Positions 47,397-55,587 of a DNA stretch of 64,000 nucleotides are shown here, one piece after another (position 1 is the stretch's first letter; every line of letters starts with the position of its first letter). The notes under the pieces were generated by a model. The model worked only from the letters and a program-made list of their open reading frames with translations. It had not been told where the DNA came from and did no database searches. The stretch spans positions 2,356,001-2,420,000 of the forward strand of contig NZ_JALJWH010000001.1 of assembly GCF_024168825.1 (NCBI RefSeq), in the 5' to 3' direction. The translations under genes were made by a program, and so were the position numbers. The stretch is from Paenarthrobacter sp. A20. Its GTDB lineage: Bacteria > Actinomycetota > Actinomycetes > Actinomycetales > Micrococcaceae.

Positions 47397-48317
47397 ATGT
47401 CCGGTGAAACCGATCTGAAGACGCTGCTGGAATCCCTTCACCCCGTGGCCCGCGAGGGCGATTACGTTTACGCCTTGTGGCCGCACGGCAGGCCCCTGGA
47501 GGGCGGCGTCGAAGCGGCAGTTCGCGAAGCCGAGGGCCTCACGGTTGTCCTGCGGCGGGACGAAGCGGACTCTTTGGGCCTGAGGTACGACTTTGTCGCC
47601 ACGTGGATCACGCTCCAGGTCCATTCGGCCCTTGAAGCCGTAGGACTCACCGCTGCCGTCAGCGCCGCGTTGACGCACGCCGGGATCAGCTGCAATGTCC
47701 TGGCCGGCTTCCACCATGACCACCTCCTGGTGCCTTCCGCCGATGCCGAACGGGCCATGGACGTCCTCCGGCTGCTTGCTCGTGGTGTCGTCCTGCGATC
47801 TGAGCGGCCCGAGGACCGGGAAGAGATCCTGGAGCTGACAGCCAACGCGTTCGCCGTCTCACCAGTGACGGGCGAACCTGTCGAGGGCACGCCGATCGAA
47901 GTCGGGCTCCTGCGCGAGCTGTTCGAGTGCGCGGAGTACATTCCGGAGTTCAGCATCGTGGCGGAAATGGGTGGGGAGATTGTGGGCCACGCGATCAGCA
48001 CGCGGGGCTGGATCGGGGAGCTGGAGCTCATTGCCCTCGGCCCCATAGGCGTGCTTCCCCACTTCCAGAAGCGGGGGGTCGGTTCAGCCCTGATGCGCGA
48101 GACCGCGGCCCGCGCCACAGCACGTGGAGAACCCGGAATCGCACTGCTGGGCAGTCCGCTCTATTACCCACGCTTCGGCTACGTGCCTGCCACCTCTGTG
48201 GGTGTGCAACCGCCTGAGGCGATGTGGGGCGACCACTTCCAGTTGCTGACCCTGCCGGAATGGCCCGACGGCGTCCGGGGCACCTTCCGCTACGCGGAGC
48301 CGTTCAACGGGCTATAG
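47397..48317 (+). CDS. ACT domain - GNAT acetyltransferase fusion
   Basis: A 306-residue two-domain protein. Residues ~1-128 resemble the ACT_3/DUF2241 plus ACT_7 pair (TDLKTLLESLHPVAREGDYVYA, TWITLQVHSALEAVGLTAAVS, AGISCNVLAGFHHDHLLVP), which often binds amino acids. Residues ~130-300 are a GNAT N-acetyltransferase, with FQKRGVGSALMRE near 222 as the acetyl-CoA loop and GSPLYYPRFGYVPA typical of the YhbS-type. The substrate is unknown; an amino-acid-controlled acetylation is a reasonable guess. It has a leaderless promoter and is followed by the tRNA gene after 21 bases. Confidence 0.82.
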   Translation: MSGETDLKTLLESLHPVAREGDYVYALWPHGRPLEGGVEAAVREAEGLTVVLRRDEADSLGLRYDFVATWITLQVHSALEAVGLTAAVSAALTHAGISCNVLAGFHHDHLLVPSADAERAMDVLRLLARGVVLRSERPEDREEILELTANAFAVSPVTGEPVEGTPIEVGLLRELFECAEYIPEFSIVAEMGGEIVGHAISTRGWIGELELIALGPIGVLPHFQKRGVGSALMRETAARATARGEPGIALLGSPLYYPRFGYVPATSVGVQPPEAMWGDHFQLLTLPEWPDGVRGTFRYAEPFNGL

Positions 48318-48338
48318 CTGGGATACCATGGTGCGGGC

Positions 48339-48412
48339 GCCCCAGTAGCCCAATTGGCAGAGGCAGCGGACTTAAAATCCGCGTGTTGTGGGTTCGAGTC
48401 CCACCTGGGGCA
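48339..48412 (+). tRNA. tRNA with anticodon TAA (reads UUA, Leu); short variable loop
   Basis: 74 bases fold as a cloverleaf: acceptor GCCCCAG/CTGGGGC with discriminator A, a three-pair D stem (GCC/GGC) with an 11-base loop, anticodon stem GCGGA/TCCGC around CTTAAAA, variable loop GTGTT, T stem GTGGG/CCCAC with TTCGAGT. Anticodon TAA at 373-375. The D arm is of the Leu/Ser type and A73 suits leucine, but the five-base variable loop is class I, whereas bacterial tRNA-Leu normally has a long arm. The acceptor and T arm resemble tRNA-Lys. CCA is not encoded. Confidence 0.88.
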
Positions 48413-48520
48413 CGGACGGCAGGTGAGAGCTTATTCTCCCTTCCGCTGTGCGTGTGTCATCTTCCGCGCAAATTCCCAGCTGGCTCGTAGATTCCCCACA
48501 GGCAACGAGTGTTATAGGGA

Positions 48521-48536
48521 TGTGACCTGAATCACT
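48521..48536. promoter_or_regulatory. CRP-like palindrome upstream of the branched-chain binding protein
   Basis: TGTGACCTGAATCACT fits TGTGA-N6-TCAC, the core of CRP/FNR-family sites. It lies 100 bases before the start codon. A closely similar site lies before the livHMGF operon at 55270. Confidence 0.5.
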
Positions 48537-48635
48537 TATGTTCGCCGCCCAATTGCATTAGTTTGAGTCTTAATCAGGAACACCTGAGTAATCGCATCAA
48601 AGGCAGTTCGCACCTTTCGATCGAGGAGACAACGA

Positions 48636-49991
48636 ATGTTTGATCTTTCCCCAGCGGCGCCCCGAGCCGCCAAGCTAACCGCGCTTGGCATTGGGGTCGC
48701 TCTCTTGGCCACAGCTTGTGGTGGGTCTTCGACTCCTACCCAGACTGGGTCTTCTTCCGCCGCCGCAGCAGGCATCTCCTGCCCGGCACCGAGCGGCGGG
48801 GCGGGAGCCGGCAACAGCCAGGCTGCCACCACCACGGGACCAGTACCTCCCTCGACCACCACCACTGACGCACCGCTGAAACTTGGATCGCTCCTGCCGA
48901 CGACGGGGTCGCTGGCGTTCCTCGGCCCGCCCGAAATTGCCGGTGTCAACCTCGGCATCAAGGAAGTCAACGACGCCGGTGGCGTCCTGGGCGCCCCTGT
49001 CTCTGTGGTTCACCGCGATTCCGGTGACACCAAGACGGACATTGCCACCCAGTCCACCACGGCCCTCCTGGGCCAGGGCGTGAGCGCTGTCATCGGTGCG
49101 GCGTCCTCGGGTGTTTCCAAGACGGTCATCAACCAGATCACCGGCGCCGGCGTCATCCACTTCTCGCCCGCCAACACCTCTCCTGACTTCACCACGTGGG
49201 ACGACAAGGGCCTCTACTGGCGCACTGCACCGTCCGACGTCCTGCAGGGCAAGGTCCTTGGAAACTACATGGCTACCTGTGGTGCCCAGACTGTTGGCAT
49301 GATCGTTCTGAACGACGCCTACGGCACCGGACTCCAGAAGAACGTCAAGGAAGCCTTCGAGGCTGCCGGCGGCAAGGTAGTTGCTGAAGAACTCTTCAAC
49401 GAGGGTGACTCCCAGTTCAGCAGCCAGGTGGATAAGGTCCTCGCAGCCAAGCCGGACGCCATCGCCCTGATTACCTTTGACCAGGCCAAGAGCATCGTGC
49501 CCCTGATCACCGGCAAGGGTATCAAGCCCACGCAGCTGTTCATGGTTGATGGCAACACCTCGGACTACAGCAAGGACTTCCAGGCCGGCACCATGAAGGG
49601 CGCACAGGGAACCATTCCCGGTACGTTTGCCAAGGACGACTTCAAGAAGAAGCTCCTGGCGATTGATCCCGCCCTGAAGGACTACAGCTACGCAGGCGAG
49701 TCCTACGATGCCGTGAACCTGATCTCGCTGGCCTCTGAAGCCGCCAAGAGCACCAAGGGTACGGACATCGCAGCCAAGCTGAAGGAAGTCTCTGAAGGCG
49801 GCGAGAAGTGCACCAGCTTCGCAGCCTGTGTCACGTTGCTCCGCGAGGGCAAGGACATCGACTACGACGGCCAGTCCGGTCCTGTCACGTTCTCCGACGC
49901 CGGTGACCCCACCGAGGCGTACATCGGTATCTACGAATACCAGGACGACAACACCTACAAGCCGGTCCGTGAAGAGTTCGGCAAGCTCTAA
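48636..49991 (+). CDS. Branched-chain amino acid ABC transporter binding lipoprotein
   Basis: A 451-residue periplasmic-binding-fold lipoprotein of the LivJ/Peripla_BP_6 type. The lipobox LLATAC ends the signal peptide, with Cys28 lipid-modified. A ~50-residue Ser/Thr/Ala/Gly-rich linker follows, then the fold begins at LKLGSLLPTTGSLAFLGPPE. GVNLGIKEVNDAGGVLG and VIGAASSGVSKTVI are typical. ATG at 48636 has GAGGAG seven bases upstream. The matching membrane and ATPase genes lie 1.1 kb downstream on the other strand, beyond a lipid kinase gene. A terminator follows. Confidence 0.9.
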   Translation: MFDLSPAAPRAAKLTALGIGVALLATACGGSSTPTQTGSSSAAAAGISCPAPSGGAGAGNSQAATTTGPVPPSTTTTDAPLKLGSLLPTTGSLAFLGPPEIAGVNLGIKEVNDAGGVLGAPVSVVHRDSGDTKTDIATQSTTALLGQGVSAVIGAASSGVSKTVINQITGAGVIHFSPANTSPDFTTWDDKGLYWRTAPSDVLQGKVLGNYMATCGAQTVGMIVLNDAYGTGLQKNVKEAFEAAGGKVVAEELFNEGDSQFSSQVDKVLAAKPDAIALITFDQAKSIVPLITGKGIKPTQLFMVDGNTSDYSKDFQAGTMKGAQGTIPGTFAKDDFKKKLLAIDPALKDYSYAGESYDAVNLISLASEAAKSTKGTDIAAKLKEVSEGGEKCTSFAACVTLLREGKDIDYDGQSGPVTFSDAGDPTEAYIGIYEYQDDNTYKPVREEFGKL

Positions 49992-50023
49992 GCCGCAACT
50001 GATCTAAACCGCAGTCGGTAACT

Positions 50024-50056
50024 GGCCCCCTTCCTCACGTGGAAGGGGGCCTGTTC
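50024..50056 (+). terminator. Terminator after the binding-protein gene
   Basis: GGCCCCCTTCC and GGAAGGGGGCC pair perfectly around a six-base loop, followed by TGTT. Confidence 0.8.
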
Positions 50057-50090
50057 CGGGTTAACACGGCCATCACACAGGCGGCCGACC

Positions 50091-50096
50091 TACCAT
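50091..50096 (+). promoter_or_regulatory. -10 box TACCAT of the lipid kinase gene (leaderless)
   Basis: TACCAT, six bases, then the ATG at 50103. Confidence 0.5.
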
Positions 50097-50102
50097 GTCC
50101 TC

Positions 50103-51041
50103 ATGAAGCTAACCCGGGAAGCACGCTCCATCGCCGTGGTCATCAACGCCGGTTCACGCAAAGGTTCCACTGCCCAGAAGCTGGTGGCCGAAAGCCTGGC
50201 AAAGGCGGAACTCCCGGTCTCCGCTGTGTATGCGGTGCCTGAAGGCGGGGACCTCGGCCGGACCCTGGAACGGGCCGTTAACGAAGGTCACGATCTTGTG
50301 GTGGTTGGGGGAGGCGACGGAACTGTTGCCTCCGCTGCAGGACTCGTGGCGGGTAAGGACGTGGTGCTGGGCGTCCTTCCACTGGGCACCGCCAATGACC
50401 TGGCCCGGACGCTGGAAATTCCTCCGGACCTGAGCCGGGCATGCGCTGCCCTCGCGGAGGGGAAAGTGGTGGACATCGACCTCGGGCGGGCCAACGGCCG
50501 GCCCTTCCTCAACGTGGCTTCAGCCGGCCTGTCCGTGGCAGTCACCCAAGCCCTCAGTCCGCGCCTCAAGCGCCTCATCGGGCCCTTGGCATATGGAGTG
50601 GCTACGCTGCGCTCCTTCGCCGGCCACAAGCCCTTCCAGGCCCGCCTTGAATTTCCGGAAGGGGATCACGAACCCGTGGAGCTGGAGAACCTGCTTCAGG
50701 TGGCAGTGGGAAACGGAAGGTACTACGGCGGCGGCAACGCGGTCTCTCCGACCGCCGGGATCGACGATCACACCTTGGACATCTATGCGATTCTGGCTGC
50801 GCCCCTGCGGCAGCAGGCAAGGATCGCGCGTTCGCTCAAGAACGGCAGATTTGTGGAAAACGAGCAGGTGTACCACCTCACCAGCCGGAGTGTCAGGCTG
50901 GTCACCACTCCGCCGCTGCCGGTAAACCTCGACGGCGAGATCGCCACCAGCACACCCACCGACTTCGCTGTTGAACGGAATGCGGTGCATGTGGTGGTCC
51001 CGCGGAACAGCAGCAGCGCGACGTTTGAGGGACGCGGCTGA
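50103..51041 (+). CDS. Diacylglycerol kinase family lipid kinase
   Basis: A 312-residue DagK/YegS-like kinase. VVVGGGDGTVASAAG at residues 67-80 is the nucleotide-binding GGDGT motif, VLPLGTANDLARTL the following conserved block, and NGRYYGGGNAVSPTAGIDDHTLDI, read in parts, the C-terminal domain signature. LDGE near residue 277 holds a catalytic acidic residue in this family. It phosphorylates diacylglycerol or a related lipid; the true substrate is uncertain. Its placement between the two parts of the branched-chain transporter is probably incidental, since it has its own promoter and terminator. Confidence 0.88.
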   Translation: MKLTREARSIAVVINAGSRKGSTAQKLVAESLAKAELPVSAVYAVPEGGDLGRTLERAVNEGHDLVVVGGGDGTVASAAGLVAGKDVVLGVLPLGTANDLARTLEIPPDLSRACAALAEGKVVDIDLGRANGRPFLNVASAGLSVAVTQALSPRLKRLIGPLAYGVATLRSFAGHKPFQARLEFPEGDHEPVELENLLQVAVGNGRYYGGGNAVSPTAGIDDHTLDIYAILAAPLRQQARIARSLKNGRFVENEQVYHLTSRSVRLVTTPPLPVNLDGEIATSTPTDFAVERNAVHVVVPRNSSSATFEGRG

Positions 51042-51046
51042 AAACA

Positions 51047-51089
51047 CCGAAGGCCTGGTTCCGGTGCGACACCGGAACCAGGCCTTCGG
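51047..51089. terminator. Bidirectional terminator between the lipid kinase and livF
   Basis: Twenty-base arms, perfect, with a three-base loop (CGA). It serves convergent transcripts from both sides. Confidence 0.85.
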
Positions 51090-51100
51090 GACTGGCGCAG

Positions 51101-51871
51101 TTAGACCTCGTCGGCCAGGGTGCCCAGGTAGAGCTGAATGACCTTGGGGTCCTTCATGAGCTCACGCCCGGTACCCGTGTATGCGTCCTTGCCCTGGTCC
51201 AGCACATAGCCGCGGTCGCAGATCTGCAGGCAGCGGCGGGCGTTCTGTTCCACCATGATGACCGAGACGCCGGCACGGTTGATCTCGTGGACCCTGAGGA
51301 AGGTCTCGTCCTGTTTGACGGGGGAGAGGCCTGCCGACGGCTCGTCGAGGAGGAGCACGGCCGGATCCATCATGAGCGCCCGGCCCATGGCCACCATCTG
51401 GCGTTCACCTCCGGAGAGTGACCCTGCCCGCTGGGCACGCCGTTTTCCCAGCTCCGGGAAAAGGCTGGTGACAAAGTCGAACCGCTCAGAGAAGTCCTTC
51501 GGCCGTTGGAACATGCCCATCTGGAGGTTCTCTTCGATGGTCAGCGCAGCGAACACGTTGTTGGTCTGCGGAACGAAGCCGACCCCTTGGGTGACCAGTT
51601 TGTTGGCCTTCAAACCCGTGAGGTCCTGCCCTCGGACCACGACGGTGCCGGAGTGGACCTTTACGAGGCCGAACATGGCCTTCAGGAGGGTGGACTTGCC
51701 GGCGCCGTTCGGGCCGATGATGCCGATCAACTCACCCTTGCGGGCCTCGATGCTGCATCCATTGAGGATGTTGACGCCGGGAATGTACCCGGCCACGAGG
51801 TTGGTGACTTTGACGACCGAATCGCCAGCGGGGGCATCTGCCGAGGCGGGCATTGGGGCGGGGCTGCTCAT
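51101..51871 (-). CDS. livF: Branched-chain amino acid ABC transporter ATPase LivF-like
   Basis: A 256-residue ATPase. Walker A GPNGAGKSTLL, signature LSGGERQMVAMGRAL, Walker B VLLLDEPSAGLSP, and ISVIMVEQNARR-like text (VSVIMVEQNARRCLQ) typical of LivF. VAGYIPGVNILNG near the N terminus is the usual A-loop region. It overlaps livG by 4 bases and is the last gene of the minus-strand operon. With LivG it forms the ATPase pair. Confidence 0.9.
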   Translation of the reverse strand: MSSPAPMPASADAPAGDSVVKVTNLVAGYIPGVNILNGCSIEARKGELIGIIGPNGAGKSTLLKAMFGLVKVHSGTVVVRGQDLTGLKANKLVTQGVGFVPQTNNVFAALTIEENLQMGMFQRPKDFSERFDFVTSLFPELGKRRAQRAGSLSGGERQMVAMGRALMMDPAVLLLDEPSAGLSPVKQDETFLRVHEINRAGVSVIMVEQNARRCLQICDRGYVLDQGKDAYTGTGRELMKDPKVIQLYLGTLADEV

Positions 51872-52860
51872 TTCCCATCCTCCTTCTTGGTTTCGACAAT
51901 GTCGGAGAGGATTCCGGCGTCTTCAGTACCCACCACCGACTCTTCGTCGGCCTCAAGTTCTGCCTCGAGCACCTTAATGCCCTCTGCGTCGCCGAGGTCC
52001 ACGTCGTGGTGGGCGCCAAGGTAGGCGTCGATGACGGCAGGATTCTTCATCACTTCGCCCGGAGGCCCTTCGGCCACCACCTTGCCTTCCGCCATGACAA
52101 CAACCCAGTCAGCGATGTGCCGGACCATGTTCATGTCGTGCTCAACAAAGAGCACTGTCATGCCCTCAGCCTTGAGGTTCTTGATGTGGTCCAGCAGCGA
52201 CTGTGTCAGCGCAGGGTTTACGCCGGCCATGGGCTCATCGAGCATCACCAGCTTGGGCCGGACCATCAGGGACCGCGCCATTTCCAGGAGCTTTCGCTGG
52301 CCACCCGACAGGGAGGCAGCGTAGTCGTCCTTCTTGGCGTCCAGTTTGAACTTCTCCAACAGGATGTTGGCCTGGGCGGTGATCTCCTTTTCACGGCCTC
52401 CCCACATGCCCTTGAACAGGGCCTTGGAGAGCCGTTCACCTGGCTGGTCCGCTGCGCCGAGGCGCATATTCTCCATGACGGTCAGTTTGCCCATCACTTT
52501 GGTCAACTGGAACGTGCGCACCATGCCCATGCGTGCCACTTTGTAGGAGGAAACGCCGGCCAGGCTGTTGCCTTCGAACTGCCACTTGCCCGTATTGGGC
52601 GTGTCAAAGCCCGTGAGCAGGTTGAACAGGGTGGTCTTGCCTGCACCGTTGGGGCCGATCAAAGCGGTGATCTTGTGGCGCGGGATCTCGAGGTACTCGA
52701 CGTCCACTGCGTTGATGCCGCCAAAGGACCGGGTGACGTCCTCTGCCACCACAATGGGATCTCGCTTCTTGCAGCCGGGAGTGTTTTCCCCGACCGCGAT
52801 GGGCCGCGAATCGGTCATGTAGTCGATATTTTCGGTATTGCGTTCGTTGGTCTCACTCAT
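51868..52860 (-). CDS. livG: Branched-chain amino acid ABC transporter ATPase LivG-like
   Basis: A 330-residue ATPase. Walker A GPNGAGKTTLFNLLTGF, ARMGMVRTFQLTKVMGKLTVMEN (read in parts) as the LivG-specific Q-loop segment, signature LSGGQRKLLEMARSL, and MLDEPMAGVNP. The C-terminal ~45 residues form an acidic tail not needed for the core fold; it ends in a Lys/Asp/Glu stretch. It overlaps livM and livF by 4 bases each. Confidence 0.9.
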   Translation of the reverse strand: MSETNERNTENIDYMTDSRPIAVGENTPGCKKRDPIVVAEDVTRSFGGINAVDVEYLEIPRHKITALIGPNGAGKTTLFNLLTGFDTPNTGKWQFEGNSLAGVSSYKVARMGMVRTFQLTKVMGKLTVMENMRLGAADQPGERLSKALFKGMWGGREKEITAQANILLEKFKLDAKKDDYAASLSGGQRKLLEMARSLMVRPKLVMLDEPMAGVNPALTQSLLDHIKNLKAEGMTVLFVEHDMNMVRHIADWVVVMAEGKVVAEGPPGEVMKNPAVIDAYLGAHHDVDLGDAEGIKVLEAELEADEESVVGTEDAGILSDIVETKKEDGK

Positions 52861-53825
52861 GCGAAAGCAAGCTCCTTCTTATTGCCGAAGACGCCTTGCG
52901 GGCGGAAGATCATCAGGAGCATCAGCGCAACGCCCACCAGGATGTAGCGCAACTGGCCGGCCTGGACGGTGGTCAGCCAGGTGACTGCCCCTGATTCGAT
53001 AAGGCCGTAGAGCAGGCTCTGGGTCAGCGACAGGACAACCCAGAAGATCATGGCTCCGATGACCGGCCCCAGGACAGTGGCCATGCCACCGAGGAGGAGG
53101 CAGGTCCACAGGAAGAACGTCAGCTCCGTGCCGTAGTTGGACGGTTGGACAGCGCCGCGGGGGAGCGTGAAGATCATGCCCGCCAAAGCGCCCAGCACAC
53201 CACCGATGATCAGTGCCTGCATCTTGTAGGCGTAGACGTTCTTGCCGAGCGAGCGCACGGCGTTCTCGTCTTCGCGGATGCCCTTCAGGACGCGGCCCCA
53301 CGGGCTGCGCATCAGAAGCCATACCAGCACACAGCACACGATCACGAGTCCCCAGCCGACCACGCGGATGAAGAAGTCGCGGTTGTTCATGCCCATGTAG
53401 GACCCTTCGGGGAAGGGGTTCATGGCATAGAACGTGTTCTCAAACGCTGCCAAACCGTTGGCCGAGCCTGTCACGCTGGTGAGCTGGTTGGTGGTGACCA
53501 CGTAACGGACAATTTCCGCCGCCGCGATGGTGACGATGGCCAGGTAGTCGGCACGAAGCCGGAGGGTGGGAATACCGAGGATGAAGGCGAAAATCACCGA
53601 GCACAGAACCGAGATGATCAATGCGAGGAAGAACGGGGCATCGAAGCTCAGGGTTGAGATGGCGAAACCGTAGGCGCCAACGGCCATGAAGCCGGCCTGG
53701 CCGAAGTTCAGCAGGCCTGAGTAGCCGAAGTGAACCGCGAGGCCCAAAGCGGCAAGTGCGTACGCCGCCGTCGTCGGGCTGAACAATTCGCCAAGGGCGC
53801 TGGAGAAAATGAATCCGAAGTCCAT
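52857..53825 (-). CDS. livM: Branched-chain amino acid ABC transporter permease LivM-like
   Basis: A 322-residue permease with about eight to nine hydrophobic segments. YALAALGLAVHFGYSGLLNFGQAGFMAVGAYG, read in parts, is the LivM signature; LRLRADYLAIVTIAAAEIVR follows, and RSPWGRVLKGIREDENAVRSLGKNV is the cytoplasmic ATPase-contact loop. It starts 9 bases after livH and overlaps livG. Standard size. Confidence 0.9.
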   Translation of the reverse strand: MDFGFIFSSALGELFSPTTAAYALAALGLAVHFGYSGLLNFGQAGFMAVGAYGFAISTLSFDAPFFLALIISVLCSVIFAFILGIPTLRLRADYLAIVTIAAAEIVRYVVTTNQLTSVTGSANGLAAFENTFYAMNPFPEGSYMGMNNRDFFIRVVGWGLVIVCCVLVWLLMRSPWGRVLKGIREDENAVRSLGKNVYAYKMQALIIGGVLGALAGMIFTLPRGAVQPSNYGTELTFFLWTCLLLGGMATVLGPVIGAMIFWVVLSLTQSLLYGLIESGAVTWLTTVQAGQLRYILVGVALMLLMIFRPQGVFGNKKELAFA

Positions 53826-53834
53826 GGCCCGCTC

Positions 53835-55169
53835 CTAACCCACACGCTCACGCCGGCCGAGGATACCCTGCGGTCGGAACAATAGAACAACAATCATGAT
53901 GAACAGTGCACCGACGTACTTGAGGTCGGCAGGAAGGCCGAACACGGTAGTCAGTTCCACGAAGATGCCGACGACGATCGAGCCGATCAGGGCACCGAAG
54001 ACGGTTCCCAAACCACCCAGCGTCACGCCGGCGAAGATGAGAAGCAGGATCTGCGAGCCCATGTCGAAGGTGACACCTGGGCGGTAGTACGCCCACAGGA
54101 TGCCACCGAGGGAGGCAAGGACACCGCCGACGATCCAGACAATGCGGATCACGGAGTCGACGTCGATGCCCGACGCGGCTGCCAGTGCGGGGTTGTCCGC
54201 TACAGCGCGGGTTGCCTTGCCAAGGCGGGTCTTCAGCAGGACGATGCCGATCAAGGCGATGACCACAGCACTGATGATCAGCGACCAGAGGTTGTTCGGC
54301 GATATGGACACAGGCCCGATCTGGATCTCTGCACTTTGCGCGCCGGGCAGCTGCTGTGTCGCGCCGCCGAAGAAGAACTGGATGACGTAGCGGATGGCCA
54401 ATGCGAGGCCGATGCTGACGATCATCATCGGGACGAGGCCGGAGCCGCGCTTCCTGAGTGGACGCCAGAGTCCGGCGTCCTGGACGTAGCCGAAGAGCCC
54501 CCCGCCTACCAGTGCCAGCAGGATCGCCAGCCAGAAGGGGAGTCCGAAACCGTTGAACATGAAGACGAGGACGGCGCCCAGTGTCACCATCTCGCCATGG
54601 GCGAAGTTGGTCAGGCCCGTGGTTCCGAAGATCAAGGAGAGGCCAACGGAGGCGAGGGCAAGGAGGAGGCCGAAGCTCAGGCCCGCAACAAGCCGGTTCA
54701 GCAGGTTTTGGCCAAAGTCTTGCTGTTGGACCACGATGCCCTCGCCAAAGGCGAAGATCACCGACAGGTTGGAGGTCTGGCTGAACGTGACATCGCGGGG
54801 ATTGTCCTGGCCCTCGGCCAGTGCGATGCCCTCCGGCAAGGTGGAGGTATCCAGCTCGATGGTGTAGGTGCCCTGGACAGGAACACCGATGGTCCACGCT
54901 CCATTGGCTCCGGAGGTTGCTTCACCTTCGAACCCGTTGCCTGAGGCCTTGACCTTGACGCCCGGTATGGGGGCCCGGGCGTCGTCGCGGAGGAAACCGC
55001 TGATGTTGTTCTGGAATGTCGTCGGTGACGGCGAAGGCGAAGGGGTGGTTGCCTGTGCCGAAGGGGCGGCGATCAGCAGGGCGGCGATGAGGGCTGCGAA
55101 AAACGCCCCCACGACTCTCTGCAGTCCCTTGGACCGTCTGATGGACGGGTCGCGCAGTGTGCTTCTCAA
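53835..55169 (-). CDS. livH: LivH-type permease with an exported N-terminal domain
   Basis: A 444-residue protein in two parts. Residues 1-40 look like a signal peptide (basic start, hydrophobic GAFFAALIAALLIAAP, cleavage near AQA). Residues ~51-150 read as a beta-sandwich of the carboxypeptidase-regulatory/Cna-B type (ISGFLRDDARAPIPGVKVKA, SGANGAWTIGVPVQGTYTIEL). From ~155 on it is a normal LivH permease (GLSLIFGTTGLTNFAHGEMV; RAVADNPALAAASGID). TTG at 55167-55169 is chosen because GGAGG lies eight bases upstream. Plain LivH proteins are ~300 residues, so the extra domain is notable; it would sit outside the membrane. Confidence 0.87.
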   Translation of the reverse strand: MRSTLRDPSIRRSKGLQRVVGAFFAALIAALLIAAPSAQATTPSPSPSPTTFQNNISGFLRDDARAPIPGVKVKASGNGFEGEATSGANGAWTIGVPVQGTYTIELDTSTLPEGIALAEGQDNPRDVTFSQTSNLSVIFAFGEGIVVQQQDFGQNLLNRLVAGLSFGLLLALASVGLSLIFGTTGLTNFAHGEMVTLGAVLVFMFNGFGLPFWLAILLALVGGGLFGYVQDAGLWRPLRKRGSGLVPMMIVSIGLALAIRYVIQFFFGGATQQLPGAQSAEIQIGPVSISPNNLWSLIISAVVIALIGIVLLKTRLGKATRAVADNPALAAASGIDVDSVIRIVWIVGGVLASLGGILWAYYRPGVTFDMGSQILLLIFAGVTLGGLGTVFGALIGSIVVGIFVELTTVFGLPADLKYVGALFIMIVVLLFRPQGILGRRERVG

Positions 55170-55197
55170 AATGGAAACCTCCACAGTGGGGGTGGTC

Positions 55198-55219
55198 CCG
55201 GCTGCGCCTTTGCAGCCGG
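55198..55219 (-). promoter_or_regulatory. Hairpin in the liv operon leader
   Basis: CCGGCTGC and GCAGCCGG pair perfectly around six bases, ~30 bases before the TTG start. It may shape the leader or stabilise the mRNA. Confidence 0.4.
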
Positions 55220-55269
55220 TGCGAACGGTAAATGGGGCTTGTGAACAGTTCTTGCCTAGCTGCCTCGAT

Positions 55270-55285
55270 TGTGATCTAAGTCACC
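55270..55285. promoter_or_regulatory. CRP-like palindrome upstream of the liv operon
   Basis: TGTGATCTAAGTCACC fits TGTGA-N6-TCAC and resembles the site at 48521; read on the minus strand the two share GTGAC-YTRRA-TCAC. It lies ~100 bases before livH. The 403-base gap (55185-55587) also holds a (CG)n run at ~55526. I see no further gene there. Confidence 0.5.
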
Positions 55286-55587
55286 CATGTGTGGCCTATG
55301 TTACCGCTCGGTGGGCTGAATAAACGCCCAGTTCGGGGGTGCAAACATCGCGATCGGATAACAACTGTGAAGCTATAGGCAACTTGTGATGTAGCTGGGC
55401 TTAAGTAAACCTTTGTTGTTTGAGGGTGTTTCTAAACGGTCAGGCTGATACCCGCCCCTGCCACTCTGGCGTTTTCGTGTCACGGTTGCGTTTCGTCTGG
55501 GTGAACAAGGGAACTTTCCCTCCCGCGCGCGCGTGGTAATTGGTACCGTGAATTATCACTTAGCCCTTTTTCAGGAGGACACCCGCA

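Noticed and set aside
48339..48412. tRNA-Lys (TTT)
   Set aside because: Acceptor and T arms look similar, but the anticodon loop reads CTTAAAA, so the anticodon is TAA, and the D arm has one extra base.
55524..55536. CGCGCG run as a Z-DNA or recombination element
   Set aside because: Too short and expected by chance at this base composition.
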